From positions 1 through 56,991 of the forward strand of contig JAAWIS010000014.1 of the NCBI GenBank assembly GCA_022796475.1: 56,991 nucleotides of DNA. The letters run 5' to 3'. This DNA is from Lachnospiraceae bacterium. GTDB taxonomy: Bacteria; Bacillota; Clostridia; Lachnospirales; Lachnospiraceae. Positions 34,685 through 42,633 of this stretch are shown in pieces. Made by a program: the position numbers and the translations under genes. The notes beneath the pieces were generated by a model. That model saw only the letters and a program-made list of their open reading frames with translations. It had not been told where the DNA came from and searched no databases. Within the stretch, counting starts at the first letter, position 1, and the number at the start of each line of letters is the position of its first letter.

Positions 34685-35850
34685 CACAGATGTCCGGCAG
34701 CGTCCTCTGTGATAAGAGCTGCCTTATTCTGCCCCTGCAGTTCATCCTGGGGATCCTGTGCCGGATTCCCTTCCTTTATGGAACGTCTGCCTGTTTTCTC
34801 TTCCTTTTTCTCTGCCTTTTTATCCTGGTGCTCTGTTGTCTGCTCCTCTTCCCCTGGCAGCAGGCCAAATTGAATCCTTACCTTCTTTTCCACCTCGTTC
34901 ATGATCTCTGGATTGGCCTGAAGGTAATTTTTCGCATTTTCACGGCCCTGTCCAATTTTCATACCTTTGTAAGCGTACCAGGCGCCACTTTTTTCTACAA
35001 TATTTTCCTTAACTGCCAAATCCAGGATATCGCCGGTTGTGGAAATCCCCTTGCCAAACATAATATCAAACTCTGCCTCTTTAAATGGGGGGGCAATCTT
35101 ATTCTTCACTACTTTGACGCGGACATGGTTTCCAATTATCTCACCGCCCTGTTTCAAGGACTCCACTCTCCGCACATCCAACCGCACAGAAGAATAAAAC
35201 TTTAAAGCCCGTCCTCCTGTGGTAGTTTCCGGATTTCCAAACATCACGCCAACTTTTTCCCGAAGCTGATTGATAAAAATTACAATACAGTTGGATTTGC
35301 TGATCACTGCAGTCAGCTTCCGCAAAGCCTGAGACATCAGCCTGGCCTGAAGACCTACATGGGAGTCACCCATATCTCCGTCAATCTCTGCCTTCGGAAC
35401 CAATGCAGCCACAGAGTCTACAATAACAATATCCACTGCACCGGACCGTACCATGGTTTCCGTGATCTCCAAAGCCTGTTCTCCATTATCCGGCTGAGAT
35501 ATGTAAAGTTCATCAATCTCTACGCCAATATTTTTTGCATATACCGGATCCAGCGCGTGCTCAGCATCGATAAATCCTGCGATCCCGCCCCTTTTCTGTA
35601 CCTCTGCTACCATATGAAGGGCAACTGTGGTTTTACCGCTGGACTCAGGCCCGTAAATCTCTACAATCCTTCCCTTAGGCACACCGCCTAAGCCCAGTGC
35701 AATATCCAGGCTTAAGGAACCTGTGGGAACCGTTTCAATATTCATGTTGGTTTTGGAATCCCCCAGCTTCATTACAGAGCCTTTTCCGTATGCTTTTTCT
35801 ATCTGTGTAATTGCAGCGTCTAATGCTTTTAATTTTTCATCTTTTTCCAT
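34684..35850 (-). CDS. recA: Recombinase RecA
   Basis: A 388-residue ATP-dependent strand-exchange protein. Walker A GPESSGKT (67-74), Walker [12 protein letters not shown]2 loop region with [17 protein letters not shown]. The C-terminal tail (about 330-388) is long, charged and Lys/Glu/Gln-rich, as in other Clostridia. The start is placed at 35850 (GTGGAGG upstream), trimming 21 residues that would run through the promoter and SOS box. Confidence 0.98.
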   Translation of the reverse strand: MEKDEKLKALDAAITQIEKAYGKGSVMKLGDSKTNMNIETVPTGSLSLDIALGLGGVPKGRIVEIYGPESSGKTTVALHMVAEVQKRGGIAGFIDAEHALDPVYAKNIGVEIDELYISQPDNGEQALEITETMVRSGAVDIVIVDSVAALVPKAEIDGDMGDSHVGLQARLMSQALRKLTAVISKSNCIVIFINQLREKVGVMFGNPETTTGGRALKFYSSVRLDVRRVESLKQGGEIIGNHVRVKVVKNKIAPPFKEAEFDIMFGKGISTTGDILDLAVKENIVEKSGAWYAYKGMKIGQGRENAKNYLQANPEIMNEVEKKVRIQFGLLPGEEEQTTEHQDKKAEKKEEKTGRRSIKEGNPAQDPQDELQGQNKAALITEDAAGHL

Positions 35851-35863
35851 ATGCGCCTCCACG

Positions 35864-35877
35864 TGAACAAATGTTCG
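35864..35877. promoter_or_regulatory. LexA (SOS) box of recA
   Basis: Minus strand CGAACATTTGTTCA. It fits the Gram-positive consensus CGAACRNRYGTTYG apart from two positions and overlaps the expected transcription start of recA. LexA itself is not encoded in the window. Confidence 0.85.
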
Positions 35878-35884
35878 TATTTTG

Positions 35885-35913
35885 ATTATAATATAGATCC
35901 CTAAAAATGTCAA
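35885..35913 (-). promoter_or_regulatory. Consensus promoter of recA
   Basis: Minus strand TTGACA, 17 bases, TATAAT, a perfect consensus, held off by the LexA box 7 bases downstream of the -10. Confidence 0.88.
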
Positions 35914-35982
35914 ACACTTCTTGGATTTATTTTATTTTCCTGTTTTTTCCAATTCTTATTGTAAAGACTACCATATAAATAG

Positions 35983-36022
35983 AAAAAAAGCAAGGTAAAA
36001 ATTCCATTTTTTTACAACTTGC
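35983..36022 (-). terminator. Terminator of the YuiD-like gene
   Basis: Minus strand GCAAG(TTG)TAAAAA pairs with TTTTTACCTTGC, then TTTTTTT. It lies 126 bases past the stop codon at 36148 and insulates recA. Confidence 0.7.
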
Positions 36023-36147
36023 TTTCCGTTTTTTTACTCAATTTATCTTTTCAGACCTTTTCCCGCCTTTTCATAAGGCAAAACCGTCTGCTTTATCATA
36101 CAGGCACAACATGAGCTGCTTTTGCCTCTGACCATATCCCCATTGGT

Positions 36148-36609
36148 TTAATAGAAAAAATGATCGATTCCAAAGGTCATTCCGATTCCCAAAACTGCTC
36201 CTGCAAATACCTGAAGCGGCGTATGGCCTACGTATTCTTTCAGCCGTTCCTGCAGTACTTCGCCGCTTAATTTTAAAGGATTTTCCAGGAGAAGCGTGTT
36301 TAACAGCCTTGCCTGTTTTCCGGTTTCCCTTCTGACGCCCATTGCATCATACATTACGATCATGGCTAATACAAAGCTGACAGCAAATTCAAAGGAATCT
36401 GGGCCATAGCAAAGCCCGGCTGCCACAGTCAGGCTGCACACGGTTGCGGAATGGGAACTAGGCATTCCTCCTGAACCAAAAAGCCGCTCTGCATTAAAAT
36501 TTTTGTTTAGAATGCAATCAATTATCGTTTTTATTATCTGGGCCGCTGTCCAGCCCATTACGGAACTGACCAATACCTGATTTCCCAGAATCCGCTGCCA
36601 GATGCTCAT
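36148..36609 (-). CDS. DUF212/YuiD-like membrane protein (PAP2-related)
   Basis: A 153-residue integral membrane protein with about four helices. It carries GSGGMPSSHSATVCSL (about 44-59), a PAP2-like phosphatase motif half, and YDAMGVRRETGKQARLLN (about 90-107). Both mark the DUF212 family (acid phosphatase/vanadium haloperoxidase-related). The real substrate is unknown. Start at 36609 with GGAGGAGAGG upstream. The leader runs into the inverted repeat 36627-36798. Confidence 0.85.
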   Translation of the reverse strand: MSIWQRILGNQVLVSSVMGWTAAQIIKTIIDCILNKNFNAERLFGSGGMPSSHSATVCSLTVAAGLCYGPDSFEFAVSFVLAMIVMYDAMGVRRETGKQARLLNTLLLENPLKLSGEVLQERLKEYVGHTPLQVFAGAVLGIGMTFGIDHFFY

Positions 36610-36626
36610 TCCTCTCCTCCTTTCCT

Positions 36627-36798
36627 TACATGTGTACTCTCGGAATTTTTCAGTACCTGATTTTGAGGCTGATTTTCTGCTAGAGCGTGTCTGACACATT
36701 TACTTTCAGGCAAGTCATTTGACGAACTGTAAACGTGTCAAGACACGAGTGTGCTGTCTGCATCATATCTGGTGAAACTCTGAGAGTTTATACATGTA
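36627..36798. repeat. 172-bp nested inverted-repeat element
   Basis: The ends match in inverted orientation: TACATGTGTACTCTCGGA at the left against TACATGTATAAACTCTCAGA at the right. Inside, GTGTCTGACACATTTAC (from 36687) is complementary to the segment ending at 36746 at nearly every position. The left end also resembles the sequence coding the perR tail (about 6572-6620). It looks like a miniature mobile element or a large structured RNA. No protein is encoded. Confidence 0.6.
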
Positions 36799-36870
36799 TT
36801 GTTTCATTAAGCTGTAAAAAGCCTTTCAAAGAATTTAAAATATCTCCAGCTATTGCTCCCGCTGAAGCCA

Positions 36871-37449
36871 TTATAAAATTTTCCTTTGATACAGAAAATT
36901 TACTGCAAACCATCCTCTAAGCTGCAAAGCTGTTTCTGTCAGGCTGCACAGCTTATCGGCGTATACAACTGACATTCCTGCCATCGATTTAGGCGGGATA
37001 GGAGTCAGCGGCCACATATGGCACAGAATCAGATCTGCCTCTGCCTTTGAAAGGTTAAAATATTTTTTCGCATTATTCAGGGCTGTTCTCGGATGGGTGA
37101 ATCCATGAAAATAGTTTCCGGTTTCCCTGGCGTGGGTATGCCAGTCATACAAAAACAAATCATGAAGCAGTCCGCCTCTGGCTGCGCTTCGGTAATCCCA
37201 GCCAAATTTGCGGCAAATATGGTAGCCTAAATAAGAAACCTGAATACAGTGGGCCCTGCAGCTTGTAGATCCATGCTGAATATACTGTTCCATGGACTGG
37301 AACACGGGATGGCTTAAGATATCGGATACACACTCCATATAGCCCGGATCCTCCAGATACCGCTCCTGTTCTGTCCACGTGGTATCGGCGGCCCAACGGG
37401 CCGCCGCTCCTCTTTCCTCACGATTTAATATCTTTATTCTTCTCATCAT
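36871..37449 (-). CDS. HD domain-containing protein
   Basis: A 192-residue predicted metal-dependent phosphohydrolase. The HD motif is GGLLHDLFLYDWH (about 92-104), preceded by a conserved-looking H (AHCIQVSYLGYHI) and followed by an H-rich segment GNYFHGFTHPRTALNNA. The substrate is unknown; family members act on nucleotides or phosphate esters. The ATG overlaps the glgA stop codon (TAATG), so the two are coupled. Confidence 0.85.
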   Translation of the reverse strand: MMRRIKILNREERGAAARWAADTTWTEQERYLEDPGYMECVSDILSHPVFQSMEQYIQHGSTSCRAHCIQVSYLGYHICRKFGWDYRSAARGGLLHDLFLYDWHTHARETGNYFHGFTHPRTALNNAKKYFNLSKAEADLILCHMWPLTPIPPKSMAGMSVVYADKLCSLTETALQLRGWFAVNFLYQRKIL

Positions 37450-38894
37450 TAATACCCAATCAGCCAGTCATACAGCTCCTGATACTTCATGGCAGAAGTA
37501 TGCCAAGAGAAATCCTGCGCCATGCCCCGGTCAATAATTTTATTCCACTCCCGCTTTTTCTCATAGTATACATGCTTTGCATAGCGTATGCTGTTTAACA
37601 TCTCATGGGCATTATAATTAGTAAAGGAAAAACCAGTTCCTCTGCCTTCGTATTCATTATACGGCTCTACAGTATCCTTTAATCCGCCCGTTTCCCTGAC
37701 GATGGGCACTGTACCATAGCGAAGAGCCATTAACTGGCTTAGTCCGCATGGTTCAAACAATGAAGGCATTAAAAATGCATCACAGGCTGCATAAATCTTA
37801 TGGGACATCGGTTCGGAATAGTATATCAGAGCAGATACCCGGTCATTATATTTCCAGTCATAGTGGCGGAACATGTTCTCGTACTTCTCATCTCCCGTCC
37901 CCAGCACAACAAGCTGCACATCTTCTGTACAAATTTCATCCATTACGCACTGGATTAAATCCAATCCCTTTTGATCCGTCAGTCGGGATACAATCCCCAC
38001 CATAAACTTATGTTCATCCTGCTGAAGGCCAAGCTCTTCCTGCAGCGCTTTTTTATTTTTAATCTTTTCCTTGCGGAAGTTTTTAGCATTATAGGTTTGA
38101 ACAATATGAGGATCCGTTTCCGGATTAAAATCGTCATAGTCAATTCCGTTTACAATTCCCCGAAGGCTGTTGGAACGTGCCCGCATCAGCCCGTCCAGCC
38201 CTTCTCCGTAAAACGGCATCTTGATTTCTTCAGCATAAGTATTGCTTACTGTAGTAATCGCATCTGCAAACACAATTCCGCCCTTAAGCATATTTCCATC
38301 TTTATAGGCTTCCAGCTTATCCGGCGTAAAGTAATAATCCGGCAGTCCAGCCAGCCGCTGAATGGTTTTTACATCCCAAACACCCTGGAACTTTAAATTA
38401 TGGATAGTAATTACGGATTTCATATTGGCAAAAAATGGGCCGTCATGGAATTTATCTTTTAAATGGACTGGAATCAGACCAGTCTGCCAGTCATGGCAGT
38501 GCACCACATCTGGCTGAAAACCGATTACCGGAAGAGCAGAAAGGGCCGCCTTTGAGAAAAATGCAAACTTCTCTAAATCATTATACCAGTCGCCATAAGG
38601 CTTATATCCGCAGAAATAACTTTCGTTATCAATGAAATAAAATGTAACGCCCTCATAAACATACTGCAAAATTCCCACATAGCGATCCTGGCCCAAATAT
38701 TCCATGTAAAAATGGTTTACATACTGCATCTCATTGCGCCATTGCTCTTTAATGCAAAGATATTTGGGAATCATCACGCGCACATCGAAATATTCCTTAT
38801 CAAAGCACTTGGGAAGGGAACCTACCACGTCCGCCAAGCCTCCCGTTTTAATAAAAGGAACTGCTTCTGATGCTACGAATAATATCTTTTTCAT
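37449..38894 (-). CDS. glgA: Glycogen synthase (ADP-glucose, GT5)
   Basis: A 481-residue GT5 glucosyltransferase that extends glycogen from ADP-glucose. The ADP-glucose-binding KTGGLADVVGSLPK is at 16-29, and the C-terminal Rossmann domain carries EPCGLSQLMALRYGTVPIVRETGGLKDTV. No other glycogen genes (glgB, glgC, glgD, glgP) are adjacent, as often in Lachnospiraceae. GGAGG precedes ATG 38894. Confidence 0.96.
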   Translation of the reverse strand: MKKILFVASEAVPFIKTGGLADVVGSLPKCFDKEYFDVRVMIPKYLCIKEQWRNEMQYVNHFYMEYLGQDRYVGILQYVYEGVTFYFIDNESYFCGYKPYGDWYNDLEKFAFFSKAALSALPVIGFQPDVVHCHDWQTGLIPVHLKDKFHDGPFFANMKSVITIHNLKFQGVWDVKTIQRLAGLPDYYFTPDKLEAYKDGNMLKGGIVFADAITTVSNTYAEEIKMPFYGEGLDGLMRARSNSLRGIVNGIDYDDFNPETDPHIVQTYNAKNFRKEKIKNKKALQEELGLQQDEHKFMVGIVSRLTDQKGLDLIQCVMDEICTEDVQLVVLGTGDEKYENMFRHYDWKYNDRVSALIYYSEPMSHKIYAACDAFLMPSLFEPCGLSQLMALRYGTVPIVRETGGLKDTVEPYNEYEGRGTGFSFTNYNAHEMLNSIRYAKHVYYEKKREWNKIIDRGMAQDFSWHTSAMKYQELYDWLIGY

Positions 38895-39048
38895 GAAAAA
38901 ACCTCCCTTGCTACTCTCTTTCGAACATTCATAACCATAGTATACAATACTTTTCCCTTTTTAGGAAGTAGATTCTCAAGTTTTTTGCTTTGGGATATAA
39001 CATTTTTTCTTTTTTTCCACGTAATAATTCTGTCAATTTTTGTTATTT

Positions 39049-39852
39049 TTACATTCTTTTATAGTCCAGACGAATCTTATCTGCAATCAATGCAATAAAT
39101 TCAGAATTGGTTGGCTTTCCTTTTCCGGTACTGACTGTATAGCCAAACAGTTCGTTAATGGTTTCTAAGCGTCCTCTGCTCCAGGCCACCTCAATCGCAT
39201 GCCGGATTGCCCTTTCTACACGGCTTGCTGTGGTTTGATGCTTTTTGGCAATGGCAGGATATAAAATCTTTGTTACAGAAGACAGCATTTCATGATCTTC
39301 TACTGACATAATGATAGCATCTCTCAAATACTGATATCCTTTAATATGCGCCGGAATTCCGATTTCATGCAGCATATGAGTAACATCATTCTCTAAATTC
39401 TGCTCCATATATTCTTCTTTATCCATATACGGCTTTACGGTACGCTGCTTTTCCCTCTCTTTATTTTTCTCCTTGGACCTCCCTACTCTTCGGACTTTAT
39501 CGACAATAATCTCCCTTGAAAAAGGCTTCATAACATAATAATTGGCTCCCATCCGAAACGCATCTGCCGTCATGTTTTCACTTCCGGCAGCCGTCACCAT
39601 AATGAAAGCCGGCATCTTCTTCAGTGTATTATTTTTTCTTACTTTTTCCATTACTGCTATCCCGTCCATCCGTGGCATTATCACATCCAGCAGTACCACA
39701 TCTGGTCCGGTTTTTATAATCATATTGTATGCATCTTCCCCATTTTCCGCCTTTCCTACTACAGAAAAATCAGTTTCCGCTTCTAAAATTTCCTGTAATC
39801 TCCCTAAAGTCTGCGGGTTATCATCTGCAATCGCAATGTTTAACTCTCCCAT
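39049..39852 (-). CDS. spo0A: Sporulation master regulator Spo0A
   Basis: A 267-residue response regulator. The receiver domain (1-125) has the phospho-acceptor D56 (VVLLDVIMP) and acidic pocket D10/D11. The C-terminal Spo0A DNA-binding domain (about 150-267) contains [21 protein letters not shown]. Phosphorylation starts endospore formation. AAAGGAGG before the ATG fixes the start at 39852. It is next to, but not directly after, spoIVB: two unrelated genes intervene. Confidence 0.97.
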   Translation of the reverse strand: MGELNIAIADDNPQTLGRLQEILEAETDFSVVGKAENGEDAYNMIIKTGPDVVLLDVIMPRMDGIAVMEKVRKNNTLKKMPAFIMVTAAGSENMTADAFRMGANYYVMKPFSREIIVDKVRRVGRSKEKNKEREKQRTVKPYMDKEEYMEQNLENDVTHMLHEIGIPAHIKGYQYLRDAIIMSVEDHEMLSSVTKILYPAIAKKHQTTASRVERAIRHAIEVAWSRGRLETINELFGYTVSTGKGKPTNSEFIALIADKIRLDYKRM

Positions 39853-39973
39853 ATTAACTCCTCCTTTTGCCGTTCTATTACTTCCAGGGGAAACGTAAGC
39901 GGCCCTCACTCTGCAGATTGGCATGAACCGGCACAATCTGCGCAAGAGCCGCTTTCTTTCCCTTCAATAAGTC

Positions 39974-40003
39974 ATTATAGACGGTGGGATTTCTCACGCG
40001 CAA
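39974..40003 (-). promoter_or_regulatory. Candidate sigma-A promoter of spo0A
   Basis: Minus strand TTGCGC, 18 bases, TATAAT, about 120 bases upstream of the start codon. No sigma-H-type sequence was found by eye. An 82-codon open frame across 39878-40126 is unsupported. Confidence 0.5.
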
Positions 40004-40021
40004 TGGATTCTCATCGCATAA

Positions 40022-40028
40022 TTCGACA
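40022..40028. promoter_or_regulatory. Spo0A binding box (0A box)
   Basis: TGTCGAA on the minus strand, extended as TTTGTCGAA, matches the 0A box and lies about 20 bases upstream of the proposed spo0A -35. Autoregulation is typical for spo0A. A 7-base match alone can be chance. Confidence 0.45.
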
Positions 40029-40143
40029 AAGGAAGCTGGATTTATGCCACAAGTGCCCTGTGCTGTCAGTTTATTATGGAAAACAAAAAAATTTGCCGGA
40101 AAACCCTTGACAACAGAATCCCGCAAGAACTCCTAAAATACGC

Positions 40144-40193
40144 AAAACAGGCTGCCCGTCAGGAATTTTACAATTCCCCACAAAACAGCCTGC
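40144..40193 (-). terminator. Terminator of the M20 amidohydrolase gene
   Basis: Minus strand GCAGGCTG pairs with CAGCCTG, with an inner GGAATT/AATTCC stem, followed by TTTTGCGTATTTT. It separates the inserted pair from spo0A. Nothing else is evident in 40194-40289. Confidence 0.75.
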
Positions 40194-40289
40194 TTTAATC
40201 ATACCTCTGTTGCAGTATCCGGATCATCCGGTTATAAAAAATGTAGATGCCCTTAGTAGGCAAAGGAACCAAAGTAGTAAAAAGTTCCC

Positions 40290-41717
40290 TTACTTCGGCG
40301 GCTGTACCTCATCCGGCACAGGACAGAGATACATTCCTCCAGTTTCTTCCAAAAGCTCCTTTTTTGCCTGGTCAGCCAGCTTTGGATTTTCGTAAACATG
40401 GACGCAGGCAAGTCCCATAGCCTTTGCTGCTGCCAGCGCCGCCTGATCGCCGATGGAGCTCCCTGCCTGGGCAGTAAACTGCCAGGTATGCAGCCCGGTT
40501 TCCGGTATCCCTACTGCTGCCATAAGCTGGCCTACGGGAACACAGTAGCTTACATCCCCCACATCTGTAGAGAACGTAAGCATTCCATTTCTCATCTTCA
40601 GGGCAAAGGGCTGGATCACGGTATCCAGCGGCGCTTTGGCAAATGCTTCCCGGCTGATTTTATTTCTCTCTGCACCTGACCGGATTACCCGTTCCCGCTG
40701 TTCGCCTGGCATGGCATCCAGAAACTCCCTTCCAATCTGAAACTCAGGTTCCCCAAATTCAGGGGGCCCCATTTCCAAAAACGCATCCGAAAGCACCTTA
40801 GATGCAGTAGGATTTGGAATTGTATCATTTAAGCCTCCGAGGAGATGAATCGAAACTGTTGTTTCTGTCATCAGAGCAGCCCCTTCTGCAATTTTTTTAA
40901 TTCGTTCCAGAATCTCTTTGCACTGCGTCAGTTTTGGCGCTCTTATAAAGTACAGCAGCGAACTGTGAGCTGGTACAATATTAGGAGCCCCTCCTCCGCT
41001 GTCCAAATACGCATAATGGATTTTTGCGCTGGAAATCACATGTTCCCGCAGATAATTTACGCCAACATTCATTAATTCGCAGGCATCCAGCGCGCTCCTG
41101 CCAAGCTCAGGGGCAGCTCCTGCATGAGATGATATCCCTAAAAAGTCGAATCTTATCTGGTAATAAGCCAGCGTCCGCTCTGACATAGAACTATTTTTAT
41201 CACCAGGATGCCAGCTAAAAGCCATATCCAGGTGATCAAAACAATGGGCTCTCACCATAAATACTTTGCCAAATCCGCTTTCCTCTGCCGGACATCCATA
41301 CAGTTCAATCGTTCCAGGCAGTGAATTCGCTTTCAAATACTCCTTTGCTGCAATCGCCGCTCCCACTGCTCCAGCTCCAAGGGCATTGTGGCCGCACCCG
41401 TGACCGAATTGCTTCCCGGGAATAGGACAGCGCTGTGCAACTCCCGCCTTCTGGCTTAAATCTGGAAGGGCGTCAAACTCAGCCAGAATTCCGATAACCG
41501 GTTTTCCTGCTCCAAAGCGGCCGCGAAAGGCTGTTGGAATTCCGGCTAAGCCAGATTCCACCTGGAAATTTTCTGCCTTCAGCACATTTTTAATTAGTTC
41601 TGCACTTTTCTCTTCCTGGTAGCCAGGCTCTCCATACTCCCACAGGCCCTGGCTAATTCCTGTTATTTCAGCAGCTTTTTCCTTTACCGTCTGGCGGATG
41701 AATTGTGCTTCATTCAT
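40290..41717 (-). CDS. M20 family amidohydrolase (AbgB-like)
   Basis: A 475-residue metal-dependent amidohydrolase related to p-aminobenzoyl-glutamate hydrolase subunit B. Metal-site motifs are EFDALPDL (about 86-93), FGHGCGHNALGAGAVGAA (about 108-125) and AEESGFGK. The dimerisation domain follows (about 190-310). Start at 41717 with AAGGAGG upstream. It is 13 bases after the iron-sulfur flavoprotein gene. The substrate could be an aminobenzoyl-glutamate-like or N-acyl amino acid compound; this is not determinable. Confidence 0.88.
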   Translation of the reverse strand: MNEAQFIRQTVKEKAAEITGISQGLWEYGEPGYQEEKSAELIKNVLKAENFQVESGLAGIPTAFRGRFGAGKPVIGILAEFDALPDLSQKAGVAQRCPIPGKQFGHGCGHNALGAGAVGAAIAAKEYLKANSLPGTIELYGCPAEESGFGKVFMVRAHCFDHLDMAFSWHPGDKNSSMSERTLAYYQIRFDFLGISSHAGAAPELGRSALDACELMNVGVNYLREHVISSAKIHYAYLDSGGGAPNIVPAHSSLLYFIRAPKLTQCKEILERIKKIAEGAALMTETTVSIHLLGGLNDTIPNPTASKVLSDAFLEMGPPEFGEPEFQIGREFLDAMPGEQRERVIRSGAERNKISREAFAKAPLDTVIQPFALKMRNGMLTFSTDVGDVSYCVPVGQLMAAVGIPETGLHTWQFTAQAGSSIGDQAALAAAKAMGLACVHVYENPKLADQAKKELLEETGGMYLCPVPDEVQPPK

Positions 41718-41730
41718 GAATGGTTCCTCC

Positions 41731-42348
41731 TTAACGGATAAAGCTGGTCCTTTCTGGTTTTTCTCTCTCTGGCAGTCCAAACTGCTCTTTTCCTAAGGCA
41801 ATGCTCTTCATTAAAAATGACATATTTCTTGCCAGCGTCCGCATAGACTGAAGCCCTTCCCCATCTTGCGCAGCTTCCCCTGGCGTTCTTCCATGAATGC
41901 TGTTCCAGTACTGGCCTGATGCTACCGGCATTCCGGAAATCGTAAAGAATTTGTTTAATTCATCAAAAGCAGCAGACAATCCTCCCCGTCTTGCTGCCAC
42001 AACGCTTGCTCCCACTTTCATGGTTTTATCAAAATGGGTGCTGTAAAACAGGCGGGTTAAGCATGCCACAAGCGTAGCATTCGCTGATGCATAGTACACC
42101 GGACTCCCCACTACCAGGCCGTCACAGCGCTCAAATTTAGGCGCAATGGAATTAACCAAATCATCAAATACACAAGCTCCTTTTTCCATACAGGAACCGC
42201 ATGCCACACAGCTTCGGATCCCCTGATTTCCCACCTGTATAATCTCCGTTTCAATCCCCTGAGCTGCAAAAATTTTTTCCATTTCATGAAGGGCAATATA
42301 GGTATTTCCATTTTGGCGGGGGCTTCCGTTCAGCATAAGTACATTCAT
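41731..42348 (-). CDS. Iron-sulfur flavoprotein (Isf-like)
   Basis: A 205-residue flavodoxin-fold protein. The FMN-binding N-terminus is VLMLNGSPRQNGNTYIAL. The compact cysteine motif C-x2-C-x2-C-x5-C is at 47, 50, 53 and 59, the arrangement that holds a 4Fe-4S cluster in archaeal Isf. It is predicted to be a two-electron/one-electron switch, perhaps reducing oxygen, peroxide or quinone-like compounds. GGAGGA sets the second of two close ATG codons (42348) as start. It shares its own promoter with the M20 gene. Confidence 0.9.
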   Translation of the reverse strand: MNVLMLNGSPRQNGNTYIALHEMEKIFAAQGIETEIIQVGNQGIRSCVACGSCMEKGACVFDDLVNSIAPKFERCDGLVVGSPVYYASANATLVACLTRLFYSTHFDKTMKVGASVVAARRGGLSAAFDELNKFFTISGMPVASGQYWNSIHGRTPGEAAQDGEGLQSMRTLARNMSFLMKSIALGKEQFGLPEREKPERTSFIR

Positions 42349-42379
42349 TCTCATTCCTCCTAATTGTTTTTCTTTTTTT

Positions 42380-42408
42380 ATTCTAAGACTTTTAATATAA
42401 ATGTGCAA
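42380..42408 (-). promoter_or_regulatory. Promoter of the Isf-M20 pair
   Basis: Minus strand TTGCAC, 17 bases, TAGAAT, about 30 bases before the Isf start. Shows that the inserted pair is transcribed independently of spoIVB. Confidence 0.65.
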
Positions 42409-42514
42409 GAGAATTTATCAGGCCTAAGGCTTTCGGAGATTTTGGAATACTCTGCGTTTTCGGTAAAGCTGGAGGTAATTTACTATCAAAAGAATCTGGC
42501 CTACCGGCTCTGGA

Positions 42515-42573
42515 GTGTGTCTGCATCAACAGATATTTTCCCACAGCTCAGCGATGCAGCACTGAGCTGTCAC
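42515..42573. repeat. Structured intergenic repeat, copy C
   Basis: Hairpin TCTG-CATCAA-CAGA (about 42520-42533) and hairpin AGCTCAGCG (42545-42553) with CACTGAGCT (42560-42568). The second aligns with copy B. It has one altered pair that is a G-U wobble only if the minus strand is transcribed. Minus strand GATGCAGACACACTCC aligns with GACGCAGACGCGCTCC in the 56774-56891 copy, linking the two groups. Confidence 0.55.
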
Positions 42574-42609
42574 AAAAAACAGAGCAGCATCAAAGAGATT
42601 ACCGCTCTG
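42574..42609 (-). terminator. Terminator of spoIVB
   Basis: Minus strand CAGAGC, 18-base loop region, GCTCTG, then TTTTTT. It is followed directly by repeat copy C, the same terminator-repeat junction as at 98-129. Confidence 0.75.
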
Positions 42610-42633
42610 CAAAAACAAACCGCTTTCTTAATA

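Noticed and set aside
39878-40126. 82-codon minus-strand frame upstream of spo0A
   Set aside because: Overlaps the likely spo0A promoter and 0A box, with no ribosome binding site or familiar motif.
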